A DNA stretch of 64,000 nucleotides from Chrysogorgia sp. JL179-B06 (lineage: Eukaryota > Cnidaria > Anthozoa > Scleralcyonacea > Chrysogorgiidae): assembly GCA_035772405.1 (NCBI GenBank), contig JAYKKM010000350.1, positions 2,141,501 to 2,205,500 of the forward strand. The letters run 5' to 3'. The notes below the pieces were generated by a model. That model was given only the letters and a program-made list of their open reading frames with translations, did not search any database and was not told where the DNA came from. The translations under genes and the position numbers were made by a program. Positions 21,169 through 31,774 of the stretch are shown here, one piece after another. Each line of letters opens with the position of its first letter. Position 1 is the stretch's first letter.

Positions 21169-22262
21169 TTAGTCTAAAGAGCCTTTAATATCCTTTTCAT
21201 CAACCCAACTGTTAAACTTAGCTAGATAATTTTTCCAACTCACAAAGTGTTGTTTACGACCGTTTCTGGTTCTCGTCTGCAGAATGCGATCCACGTGGTA
21301 AACATTGTCTGTTTTTGTGACTCACTGTAGCTCATGTTCGTAGAAAGTACCACCAAGTATTTCACCGTCGAAGTCCTTCAGTTTGTACACGGGTGGGTGT
21401 CGTGGAACTTGTTCGGTGATAGTAAAATTCTCTTCTGTCCAACCTTGATTGTAAGATTTTTCAAACACTCTACGCAATTTACTGATCTTCACCAGATCAC
21501 GAACTTTAAATTTGAATTTGACTTTTTTCTGCTTTTCTCCATACAAAGTTTGTCTTACTCGATATTCGTTCTCTCTGGTAACATGGGCCGGTATCTCTTT
21601 AATCGAGTGGTGATAACTGTGGTTGCACGCAAAAACCAAATATCGTAATACGTCAATATAACGTGTGGTGTTATTGGCCGTAAAATAGCGGTAAATCTTT
21701 TGTTTCAACGTTCTGATAAATCTCTCGGCTATGCTCGCTTTCGTGTCAGTGTTTGCCGTGAAAAAGTGAATGTTGAATTGTCACATAAGATTTCGAAACG
21801 GGGCGTTTAAATACTCTGTTCCGTGAGCGGTATGAAGATATTTTGGCACGCGTCCTTCATCCAGTATATTACGAAACGCTAATGTAACAACAGGTCCTGT
21901 TTTGTTCTTCAGGGGTCTCACCCATGCGTATTTTGAAAAACAGTCGATACAAATTAGAACGAATCTATAATTGTCATTAAACGAACTCATGGACTGAAAA
22001 TCGGCTAAATCGGTTTCAAACTGGTCGTCAATACCTCCGACAAATACTCTGTTTTGCGGGAAGTTTTTACGAACAGGTTTGTGTAGAGAGTATGTCTCCT
22101 GAGCGCGTACCCACTCACGAACATCTTTTCTTGTTAGTTTAACTTGTCTTTACTAACTAATTTCGCCCCGCGAAAAAGTTTCTCAACACCGCTAAAACTA
22201 GCTTGGTGTTTCGGGTCGTAGTATATTTTCTTCAGGAGGCGTTCTTTCGTCTTTTCCATCAA
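21169..22262 (-). pseudogene. Polinton integrase with chromodomain
   Basis: Fragments in three frames give, in order: an N-terminal zinc-binding/helical part (KIYYDPKHQASFSGVEKLF), an rve core (DNYRFVLICIDCFSKYAWVR, then LHTAHGTEYLNAPF, then ASIAERFIRTLK) and a C-terminal chromodomain (VDRILQTRTRNGRKQHFV) ending at 21169. Polinton integrases insert the element with a 6-bp duplication. At least three stops/frameshifts are present, and the second core aspartate (normally in a TD-x-GTEF context) reads TAHGTEY, so catalysis is lost even locally. - strand, upstream of the capsid cluster. Confidence 0.82.
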
Positions 22263-22380
22263 GTACCAATTGAACAATTACAACGCGTCTACCGCAACAC
22301 GTACAAAGACACCGTATTCGTTTAAAAATATCGCTAAAATTTAGCTTAGGTGTAATCGGTTTTCCAAAGTATTGGCCCAT
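22198..22380 (-). CDS. Small Cys-rich ORF at the integrase 5' end
   Basis: A 60-codon frame from ATG 22380 starting MGQYFGKPITP and containing CLCTCCGRR. The MG start would allow N-myristoylation. It overlaps the integrase N-terminal region in a different frame. Either a separate small Polinton protein or the true start of the integrase separated by a frameshift. Not recognised. Confidence 0.3.
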   Translation of the reverse strand: MGQYFGKPITPKLNFSDIFKRIRCLCTCCGRRVVIVQLVLDGKDERTPPEENILRPETPS

Positions 22381-22842
22381 CTTGTCATGTCAAGCTGTTG
22401 GAAATAAATGAGTCAAGGTGAAACACGACTAGGTGTTTTAAGGACTCGAATTTCAACTGAACCTATATAGACAATTCCTTATAATTCGGTTTCGTCATCA
22501 GAATATCGTTAGCCGATAAGTCGCTGAACCCACGCAAACCTTGATGACCTTTTAATGAGTTTTCCATTCAAACATATAATTAGGCAATATTCAAATTCAG
22601 GACGTAATATTCAGATCAGGCCTTAGCAACGACCCACGCTTTTGTCTTAAGATTTCTGTTACTTTGGGCACTCGAAAGATCCGACGAGGAAACTTTATTT
22701 GCCAGTACGCAAAAAGAAATTTTAACAGTTCGAATTTACCTTTATTTATTGTTTAATAAGGTATTTTTACACGTTTTGGTTCTTACAAATATCACACAGT
22801 CTCAGAGTTCTGTCTTTGGTTGTATGTCAGCCTAATTGTTGT
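22381..22842. other. Intergenic spacer with a repeated putative promoter module
   Basis: No gene seen. It contains one copy (22553-22627) of a module repeated at 24404-24446 and 24470-24538. Confidence 0.5.
22553..22627 (-). promoter_or_regulatory. Putative Polinton promoter module, copy 1
   Basis: On the - strand it reads GGCCTGATCTGAATATTA, then TGAATATTGCCTAATTATA, then GTTTGAATGGAAAACTCATT. The order CCTGATYTGAATATTA / TTTGAATG / TCATTAAA is shared with two copies near 24400-24540. It lies about 170 bp upstream of the small ORF and integrase. A promoter or 5' leader role is inferred from position and repetition only. Confidence 0.4.
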
Positions 22843-23516
22843 CTAAAATAATCCTTTTATGTCCTCAGGCACCCGTCCTTCCGTTAGGTTAGTGGGCATC
22901 GATAAGTTAGGTAGTTCTTCTATATACTCAGCGAAGGCATTGTTGGGATCTTCCCTCCGGCTTTGAAATGTAAGACCTGTGTCGGAGACCATGTAGCTGT
23001 ACTGCAGCAGGTTGCTATACAAACAACCAACTTTCTCAACGTGCTGGCGGTGCTCGTTGCGGTCTTCAATCGGTTTCCATTCAAAAAACCACACGACGTT
23101 TCTTTTTGATTTGGACAACAGTAAAACAAACGGCATTGGTTGTTTCCCTCTTTCTCTTGACTTTCCGAACGCGACAAATCAGTTCGTGTTTGGCATGTCG
23201 GTTTCGGATTTTCAACTCGATCGCCCCACTGCCAAAAGGAACAAGGATTCTCTCCACAACAGCAGACGAAGAAAGGTCTTCCAAAATTTGATTTCGCCAC
23301 GTCTTTCGCAACTCGCATCTTATCTGGTCTCTGGTGGACATGAGACTGGTCGCGGAGGTCCGTTTGTTCGCCACAGCAACAGAGCATTCTCGAAATAACC
23401 ACGATCTTGGTCGGGGCAAAAAAACTCAGCTTTTCTCGTTCTTGTTGTCGCAAAGCCAAAACTTGCCATTCTTAGTTGTTACGAAAGCTGCGGGTTCGCC
23501 GTGTAGACACTCCATC
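22843..23516 (-). pseudogene. Multi-GRF zinc-finger protein
   Basis: Three GRF-type zinc-finger-like blocks appear in succession: ECLHGEPAAF...GKFWLCDN near 23430-23516, KSNFGRPFFVCC...CSFWQW around 23210-23290, and NNQCRLFYCCPNQKETSCGF around 23090-23160, followed by a helical tail ending at 22843. GRF fingers bind single-stranded or structured nucleic acid and occur in repair and topoisomerase proteins. The blocks lie in different frames, so several frameshifts have broken the gene. Position between the integrase and an unknown ORF, same strand, suggests it was a Polinton cargo gene. Start assignment (ATG near 23516) is tentative. Confidence 0.62.
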
Positions 23517-23782
23517 GTAGCAATAAACACAACTATTAAATATTCACGAAAATCCCTACTTTTATAATGTTTGCCTATAGTAAGAACAATCTTCGCAACG
23601 AGACAATAGAACAAGACTCGCCATTGTGACGAAACTCATTAAAAACCGATTTTCGGAAACAAGTCTGATCGACTTTAGGCAAGCGATGAAAATACACTTT
23701 AATTTCATTTTATTCACTAATACACATTATTCGTAGTCAAAGCAGTCACTAAAAATTAATATAACGCGTGGTTTACATTCCC

Positions 23783-24424
23783 TTAACTCCAACGACCATC
23801 TTCCAATATCTTCTGAACGTAATGCGCGCTTTTTAATGCGTCAGGTGGTTTCTGAATGTTTCTCTCGTCCACTTTTCGTTGAACCTCTCTCAGTACTTTC
23901 TCCACGTGAGGTAGCTCCTTTTCGTTAAACGAAACGAGTTTCCCATCATAGATCTGCTTTAACCCACCAAACGTTTGGTCCCATTCGAAATTATCAACGC
24001 CGATATTAAATCGCGGTTTGCCGTTAATATCACTGGCAGAAAGATAAGCTCTAACCAGGGTCCCTTCTTCTTCTAACAACGAGAACTTGATGTCTTTAGT
24101 TAACGTGTCCTTCTGCTGAACAATTTCCACAAGCATCGGTATAAGTTCCAACATTTTTTCAAATACTGGTTCGTTTAAGGTAATCCCTCCACCTTGCAGT
24201 AACAATTTGACCCTGTCTCTATCTGTGAATTCTTTGATACATACACGCATCTCTTGAAAGAACTGATCGGAATAGACGTAAACTTCATTTGAACCTCGTT
24301 TCTTTAGCAATATCGGTCTCTCATGCACAAAGTTCATTGGCGTCGCAAAAATCTCGTCCATTAGTAAAAACACAGCCTTATCATCGTTAGACGAGGCGAC
24401 CTTTAATGACTTTTTCTCATTCAA
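23783..24424 (-). CDS. Unknown Polinton-associated ORF
   Basis: An uninterrupted frame of about 213 codons. No in-frame ATG precedes residue 22 (FLLMDEIFATP), so the start may be that ATG or a lost one; the frame opens within a copy of the repeated promoter module. The product is acidic and helical in its middle (FEKMLELIPMLVEIVQQKD) with a C-terminal GRWS. I recognise no domain. Being open among broken neighbours, it is worth a profile search. Same strand and spacing as the flanking Polinton genes. Confidence 0.5.
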   Translation of the reverse strand: MNEKKSLKVASSNDDKAVFLLMDEIFATPMNFVHERPILLKKRGSNEVYVYSDQFFQEMRVCIKEFTDRDRVKLLLQGGGITLNEPVFEKMLELIPMLVEIVQQKDTLTKDIKFSLLEEEGTLVRAYLSASDINGKPRFNIGVDNFEWDQTFGGLKQIYDGKLVSFNEKELPHVEKVLREVQRKVDERNIQKPPDALKSAHYVQKILEDGRWS

Positions 24425-24538
24425 ACCTAATATTCAAATCAGGCGTAAAGTTGTTGAAGCACAGCAGACTAATGACTTTAATGAATTCCTCTCATTCAAA
24501 CATAATTAACTAATATTCAAATCAGGCGTTAGCAACGT
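24404..24538 (-). promoter_or_regulatory. Tandem pair of putative promoter modules
   Basis: Two adjacent copies (24404-24446 and 24470-24538) of the module at 22553: on the - strand, ACGCCTGATTTGAATATTAG, then GTTTGAATGAGA and TCATTAAAG. They lie exactly between the possible Bcl-2-like ORF and the 23783-24424 ORF. The preserved words and their order suggest shared transcription control of late or accessory Polinton genes. Confidence 0.42.
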
Positions 24539-24935
24539 TACAGCATCCATAACGACAGCGTCGTTAATAAAACAAGCCAAGTAAGCTGTTTAAACCGCGA
24601 CAGTTTCTTCACCGGTTTATATTTCGCCAAGTCCACGTGCCTAAAAACGTCAACAGTTCTTGCCACAGCTTCTCGAACTGTTTCGGAGTCACAAGAATCG
24701 CCAACTTTCGACACTAGTGTTAAATAAGCGACGATTCGTCCAAAATGCACAACACGCATTTCACGGTAAATACCATACAGATTTCGCGGCAAGTTATCTC
24801 CACTTATTTGAAGGGCAAGATACTCATACAGGTCCTCATGCTCCCTAAGACATGAATTCATATAAAAACATAAATATCTTTGTCTATTTCGATATTATTT
24901 CTTCGCAATTCGTCACAAATCGTTTGCTCAGCCAT
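24538..24935 (-). pseudogene. Possible Bcl-2-like ORF with C-terminal membrane anchor
   Basis: ATG 24935 (MAEQTICDELRR) opens a short frame that stops at about 24858; a second frame runs from there to 24538. It contains VVHFGRIVAYLTLVSKV, reminiscent of the BH1 region of Bcl-2 proteins (usually NWGRIVA), and ends with a hydrophobic helix, LTWLVLLTTLSLWML, like the tail anchor of that family. Cellular Bcl-2 proteins regulate apoptosis at mitochondria. Only BH1 and the anchor are suggestive; BH2 and BH3 are not convincing. One frameshift breaks the N-terminus. First gene of the - strand cluster. Confidence 0.4.
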
Positions 24936-25697
24936 GGCGCCAAAATTAAATATTCCCACCAACGACTCGGTTATTTATTTTCCTCAGGTTCCGAAAGGGG
25001 TCCAAACCCTTGCCAAGCTCATTGATTATTCATAACTAATGAATTAAGACAAAAGAAAGGTACTTGCAGTTCATCTAGTGGTGGTCCAAACGGTGTATTA
25101 AGCCCCGCATATTACTACTACCACAACCACCAATTCCCCAAAATACACATTGTGACCATTATTCAAGTTTAAGATGACTTGCTGCTGTCACTTAAGTTGT
25201 TAACAGTGCTGAAAAAAATCCGGATAACAACATTTAACTTTGGTATATAGAATTACATCATACAGCTAAGTGTTTTATGATATACTGTGAGCTTATTACT
25301 CAGGCTACCTGTGGTAGCGCAGGTCTACGTTTCGGCTCAGGTATTTTTTTGGCAATGTCGCGAAATGGCAACGATTGCGTCATCCCGTCAGGCTTTGCGA
25401 AACAGACCACTGCATATCTTCAAGTGCTATTGTGATTTACTACATCTGGTCAGCTTTCCTCAAGTGTTCTTCACTAAAAATATATAATCATGTGGCTGGC
25501 AAGTAAATCTTGATCTTATATACGCTCACAATGCTTACAATCGCACACGCCGATCGCAGTAGACCTACACCAAAAGATGACAAGCTGCGATTTCGAAACG
25601 GGTTGGTCGATAACCGTACACTGAAAGGTACACATGTGTACTCGATCAAATCTGTTTCCATACTCTGTTGTGTACTAGATTAAACCTATGTTTAATA
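24936..25697. other. Region right of the Polinton, no gene seen
   Basis: The Polinton terminus must lie near here, but I could not find an inverted partner of it at the left side. No recognised ORF or RNA gene. Confidence 0.4.
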
Positions 25698-26686
25698 CAG
25701 TCGAACCCCTATTAAGCGGCCACCCCCATTAAGCGGCCACCCCCTATTAAGCGGCCAAGTATCAAAGTCCCGAATTTATTGACAGTATATTACTGTAAAT
25801 GAAACCCCTATTAAGCGGCCACCTCTATTAAGCGGCCGCGGCCACCTTTTGGCCGTCCCGATGATCGTTTTTACCCCTATTAAGAGGCCACCAAAAATTT
25901 AATACACACAGTTTTAATACAAAACAAAGGTTTTGAAAAAAGTGATGACAGATAGGACTCATAAGGTGATGAAAACTGATAAAACATCCATTGTCTCTAG
26001 CTAAGTGTAAAGTCAAATCCTTCTTTTTTAAGCTTCGATGCTAACCATTCAATGGACATTTTGTCTCCCATAAAGTGGTATTCACATGGAACTTCCAAGC
26101 CATAGCCACCTCCTCTGTTAAGACGTTTTCCCTTAACAACTGTTTTGCCATTATTTGTTGCTCTCTTGAGAAATTTAGTTAGCCATATTGCCATTAGTTT
26201 CGGGACATGTCCAAGAACTTGAGAATCATCCGCCAGTTCATTCTGGTGGTTCGGTTTCGGAGCAAATTCCTCACGAGATCGCCCACGTAGAACTGATCGA
26301 ACAATCGCCACAGCATTTGGATCCATCTTGTTACCTGGTTCTCGTTTCAGGTGATATTCATGGTCCATATTTGGCAGCCAGACATCCAAATATTCGCGGT
26401 AACCTCTTATAAATGAGTTCACTTGTAGTACCGCTCCCTCAGACATATTTTCTTCAATCCCTGATAAAATCACACTCAAGCCCTCAGTTGACACTGCTGA
26501 TAAGGCACAATGACAATGTCTCTGGGTGAGAGTTTCATATATATGGGTGATATATGGGTGAGAGTTTCATATACGTCTTTTGCTAATTCTGACAAATTCC
26601 TAGACCAACCCCTATTAAGCGGGCAACCCCTATTAAGCGGCCACTTCGCAGATCCCGATGGTGGCTGCTTAATAGGGGTTCGACTG
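25698..26686. mobile_element. pogo-like element (989 bp) with internal HIRAN ORF
   Basis: Inverted ends CAGTCGAACCCCTATTAAGC with TA on both outer sides (25696-25697, 26687-26688), the pattern of pogo/Tigger members of the Tc1-mariner group. The core word CCCTATTAAGCGGCCAC is repeated seven or more times near the two ends (25705-25890, 26608-26645), resembling multiple transposase sites. No transposase is present; instead the centre encodes a HIRAN-like protein on the - strand. Confidence 0.85.
25997..26550 (-). CDS. HIRAN-domain protein fragment carried by the pogo-like element
   Basis: About 165 residues (starting GTG) and an upstream in-frame extension with HCHCALSAVS. Key words: FIRGYREYLDVWLP, REPGNKMDPNAVAIV, VLGHVPKLMAIWLTKFLK and GGGYGLEVPCEYHFMG, the pattern of HIRAN-type domains, which recognise DNA ends in HLTF/Rad5-like helicases. 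No helicase or nuclease domain accompanies it. No ATG was found at the 5' end, so it may be a captured exon. Frame is open over its whole length. Whether it is expressed is unknown. Confidence 0.6.
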
Positions 26687-26689
26687 TAA

Positions 26690-28470
26690 TTTAATGAGAC
26701 TTAATATATGAATGCTGTATGGAAATATGTTAACTGCTCAGGTGTCTTAATGTCTGGGTCCAGTCTCTTACGCGGCATGAAATGAAGAGCGCAAAAGAAA
26801 CGTCCTTTTAGATGATCAAAGTACGGAGAAATGGGAAACTTTACAAGTTAATGTTACACAAACTAACCTCGCGAATTTTTTGGAAATTTTTATTTGAATT
26901 AAACAATGTCACGTGATTAATTATAGGCATAAAACCATCAACAAAAATAGGTCATTAAGAAACCCGTCCTGCGCGATAGGAAAATCGCTTTCCCAAACGT
27001 TGTTTGACTGTTAATGTTTCAGATACTTAGTTGTACTATTCCATTCAAACTTCGAATGTGGTTATTACTTTATAAATCGTACGTATTAACGACATTAACA
27101 ACAAACTTGGCAAAAATATTACGGATTATCTAATTTAGAGTTATTTGCGAGATATAAATGTCACTTTCGAAGTTTGATTCATAAAGTTGGAGGTATAGTC
27201 TACTGATATAGCGTAAAATGTTTTCTACCAAACGAAGAAACTCTATGGGCAACGCGAGCGAAGTTCAAGTTTATTGCCAAGAGGAGGTGAGCGCCATTCG
27301 CCATTTCTTTCGGCGAGACCAAAGTACATTTGTTCAGCGGCTTTCCGCGACCTTGTAAATTGCGCCAAATTCAAGTTTTTGCGCTCGAAAAAGGCAAAGA
27401 TATATACTACAGTGGTCTGTCTCTTTATGCAAATATTTTCATAATTTACATAAGCTTTATTATCTAGTATGGTAAGAAGTCCTATTCTCCCGCATACAGC
27501 ACATGCGGATTTGCCAAAGTGGCCGCGTAGGAAGCGACTAGAGCGGTTTTTATCCAACCGGAGATGAAAACGAGTGACGAAGGAATACGAAGCCCGCAAA
27601 ATGCAGCAGGTATTTGATCACTTTGTGAAAAAGTTTTGTTGACGTTAGAGGTAACTGCTGTGCCAAAATTATTTTGAACTGATTATCCATCCTAACTACT
27701 TCACCTGTGCTAAAGAAAATTATTTTGGGTTCATGCTGTCTAGTTCATGCTATTAGCCTGTACTCTGCTGCTGAACAACGGTTCATGAGTTTGCTTCCTT
27801 TGATGGCTTCAAGTGGGTGCCTGATTGATTAGATTTGCTGTCTTGTACATAAAAATTAATTGGTCAAGTAACTACCTTGAATAATGGCAATACATTGCGA
27901 CAGGTACTGTAAGCTGCTGGGAAGCAGGAAAGTTAATCAACCCAGTTCAACAAGTAAAATATTCTTGAATTTGTAGTCTGACAGTAAAATTCTGGAGGGC
28001 CTAGTGGGATAATTTGAAGGACATTATGAAGTAATAATGCATGTTTTTATTACTCAAGCCCACACTATATTTTGCAATAACAAGACAGCACTGTGCACCT
28101 ACAGTACATCATGCCAGAAATAAACACTCTCTATACAACACTGTACAAATACTTTTATTAATAGTAAGACATCACAAAAATGTACTGTACAAATTCACTT
28201 CATTTGCTACCTGAACATACAGTACACTACAGTATATAATTATATACACAATGTGCAAAGATACATGATATGCCATATAAGTACAGGTGTTTTCTTCAAT
28301 TACTGGGAGTCCAAACCAAATTAATGTACATGCATGCACATTGTTATGTATTGTGTTGAATTTGGATTCATTCTTTATGTGCTATGACAATGCCTGGAGA
28401 TGCACTGGATCATCTTTGTCAATTTAAAGGAATCCTGAAAACAAAAAGTCAACAGTTTATTCAAAGCAAC
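26690..28470. other. No recognised gene
   Basis: Unique-looking AT-rich DNA. A 118-codon - strand frame at 27243-27599 sits in a GC-richer island but shows no recognisable domain. Nothing else could be supported. Confidence 0.5.
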
Positions 28471-28474
28471 TACA

Positions 28475-29345
28475 ATGGGTTGTCGAGATTTACAAGTCTT
28501 TGCCATTCAAGCTTTGCTGTGTAATCAAGCCATATTTATAAAAATTATAATGATAAAACCACATTTCAATTACAAATAAAACCATAAATTCACAGCAATA
28601 GCAACAAGAACTTCAAAGTTGTCAAGATGTTTCGTCTTTGGGCAACGGGCTGTCAAGATTTCCAAGTCTTTCGGCAGCTAGTTCAAGTTTCACTGTGTAA
28701 TTACAGTAAACCATAGTTATAAATACTTTATATATAATGATAAAATCACATCTCAATTAAACCTTATATATAAATGCACAGCAATAGCTGGAACTTCAAA
28801 GTTGTCAAGATGTTTCGTCTTTGGGCAACGGGCTGTCAAGATTTACAAGTCTTTCAGCAGCTAGTTCAAGTTTCACTGTGTAATTACAGTAAACCATAGT
28901 TATAAATACTTTATATATAATGATAAAATCACATCTCAATTAAACCTTATATATAAATGCACAGCAATAGCTGGAACTTCAAAGTTGTCAAGATGTTCAC
29001 GTCTTTGGGCAGCGGGTTGTCAAGATTTACAAGTCTTTCGGCAGCTAGTTCAAGCTTTACTGTGTAATTACAGTAAGCCATAGTTATAAATGCTGTATAT
29101 TATAGAAACTGTATATTATAATGATAAAATCACATCTCAATTAAACCTATATAAATGAACAGAAATAGCTAGAACTTCAAAGTTGTCAAGATGTTCACGT
29201 CTTTGGGCAGCGGGTTGTCAAGATTTACAAGTCTTTCGGCAACTAGTTCAAGCTTTACTGTTCTTAGCTAATATTTATATATATATATGATAAACCCACT
29301 CAAGTAAAAATTATAATCTATAATTGCACAGCAATAGCAAGAGCT
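28475..29345. repeat. Tandem array of about 183-bp units
   Basis: Five units share GTTGTCAAGATGTTTCGTCT, TTTGGGCARCGGG, CAAGTCTTTCGGCAGCTAGT and TTTACTGTGTAATTACAGTA blocks. GTCAAGATGT starts at 28621, 28804, 28987 and 29184, i.e. periods of 183, 183 and 197. The outer units are more diverged. Non-coding. Confidence 0.88.
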
Positions 29346-31770
29346 TCAATTCAGAGAAAAAGTGGTCAAAAGATTTAAAAATGTCTTTAGGGAGGTACTG
29401 TAGATTTAAAAACTAATTGTGTAACTGTGCAGGTAGACTGTGTAAGAATAATAACTAGGTCTAGGGTAATATATGTATAATAGGCTGGAGTAAACAACAA
29501 ATATCTACTGACAGTATTCAATAAAATGTATAAAGTTTAGTTATAGATAAACGTAATAATATGTAATTTAATGAATAAACGTTTGAAATGCTGCGTCTTC
29601 ACTGTTCTGGTTATTATTTTTATATTATCGAAACAAAATATACACTATATAGTATATTAAATATAACAACTCGGCCTTCATACTAACAACCAGATAAATA
29701 TTGCGTACCTTGACCATTGACGACTTCCTTCAAATAACTCGTTGTTTTCAAATTTACTGTACAGTAAAGCGTGACGTTAACAAACCACGATCACCTCCAA
29801 GCAAATATACATCTTCCTGCTCGATCTAGCGCTCCTTGGTAACTCCATTTTGTTAATCGCAAAAAATGTCGCAAAGCGCCAAATACGGCGGCCGGCCGCG
29901 CAATTGAATTACTGGTTCGAGGAAAAGTTTGACCCAGGCATTAACTCACCTGAGTGTTCTGAGGTAACTGTAATATTTTTCATAAGCTTTGTTGCCTGTA
30001 TTGTTTATTGTTATGTCATACAAAATAAAGTCAATGCTATTCAACAGTTTATTGTTTCATATAAACCAAGTAGGTATAATTTTATATTTATATCGTCGAT
30101 CATCTATGATGACTATGCAATGTTGCCATCGAATAACACTGTTTCACTTGATATTTTATCTGTAAGCTTAAAATGGGGCTCCAAAATGTTATCTGTAAGT
30201 TATCTGTAAGTCTGTATCGATTGTTCATATTATTATATGCGAATGTTTACAAATGAACACGCATACCAACTATCAAGATCAAAGAGTAAAGAGTTTGTTA
30301 TTGTTTGCTTATTTACCAGTGACGTGTTCAGCCATGTACTTTCCATTGTCCCTCAACCCCACACAAATCGTTGTTGTTTGCAAACTGTTACTTGGTCTGC
30401 AGAGTCAGATACACACCTTTCCAACTAACTTTGGCCATTTTGGCCTTCATAATTACTGTAGCTGTGTATGGAGGCAAGCTGGCTCCCTTACCGAAACCGA
30501 GATAGTAATCTGTCCTAATATTACATGCGGCAGGCTATCCCAATTGCCAGGCTGACCGATCACACACCTTTTAAACTGATCTTTGGTCTTGACTACATGG
30601 AGGCAAGTTGGCTTATGCCAGCAAAACGGTTTGACTTACTGCTATGCCTTATACAGTGAAAAAGAATTAACTGATTTAATGCTTCCTCAAAGTGAACCTG
30701 TTTGCCTGGCTGGCCAGATGAATTGTTATTACACAAAGACAGTCTGAGTTGGCTAGAACTGAATTGGGTTGGCTGACAAATAGGATGGCTCATTTGGCAG
30801 GCCAGACTTCTCAGTAAGCCAGTTCGGATATTGAACCAATTCACCTCCATCTAATCAAAGCCGTTGGCAAACACTCTTTAAAGGTGTGCAGTTGGGCGAT
30901 GTTGAAAATTTCAGTGGAAAATTTAAACACCCCTGCACTGACAGAGCTGTATCATTACCTACAATTATAGATTTGTGTATATTGCATTTAAATCGCTGAA
31001 TTTTCCTACAATGTCTCTTAACAAGCTACTTATCCCAAAAGTAGCCCGAGTTGACGTGTAGCGGGCGTATTGTTTTAACTAAAGTGTCAAACAGTATTTA
31101 TTTGTGTCCATATTTAGCAAATGATTTTGTTTAGTTGATACGGACAGTTGCCTTGCCATTACTTTAATATTTTACACAAACATAAATTGCTTAAGAAGAT
31201 AAAGATCATACCCATATTAATTTGGCATTAGTATTTTAGATGTATTAAATTTAAAAATCGAATAATCCCAAACAAACATGAATATTTCAACTTCATCGAT
31301 ATGGTTTGCTATTAAGTTTATAAATGGTCTATATTTCAAGTTTTGAGTTTGGACGTGTTAGATATCCTGAATTGCGACAATGTAAACAAAAATACCATTA
31401 TTACCTTCTGTTACTGCCATCTATATTCATGAACATTCATTTCCAAAAGACAAAAACCAACACAAAGAGAAAGGAAAACGAAGTCCTTTTCCTGTCATAC
31501 ACACATCAACCAATTCGTCACTTCCGTCACTAGGTGTTGCGGTGCACATCAAAGGATTGATGTTGGAAGTTTCCTCCCTTTCTCTATTTTTATTGCGTCC
31601 ACAAAGCAAGCTTCATGTGCGGTTCGGAAGATATGAGCCCACAGTTAATGTGTTGCGGTATACAACTCGTGGATGTTATTCTCAAATGTAAGTGTTTTAA
31701 ATGATTAAATATATACAAATAGCACATTTGACTCCTCTGCTCCCTGTGAGCGTGCTTGTCAAGGACTTCA
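29346..31770. other. No recognised gene
   Basis: Contains a frame at 29850-29963 ending at a plausible donor (TCTGAG|GTAACT) in a locally GC-rich context (GGCGGCCGGCCGCGC), which could be a first exon, but no match was recognised. 30400-30850 holds loosely repeated GGAGGCAAGYTGGCT words. Otherwise nothing. Confidence 0.4.
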
Positions 31771-31774
31771 AAAA

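Noticed and set aside
22920..23459. Single 179-residue protein as the true product
   Set aside because: Only parts of this frame fit GRF blocks; the first block and the tail lie in other frames, so the whole frame is not one native protein.
27243..27599. 118-codon - strand ORF
   Set aside because: No recognisable domain, no splice context, no neighbour support.
29850..30209. 119-codon + strand ORF
   Set aside because: Only its first 110 bp look coding-like; the rest is AT-rich and intron-like. Noted as a possible first exon only.
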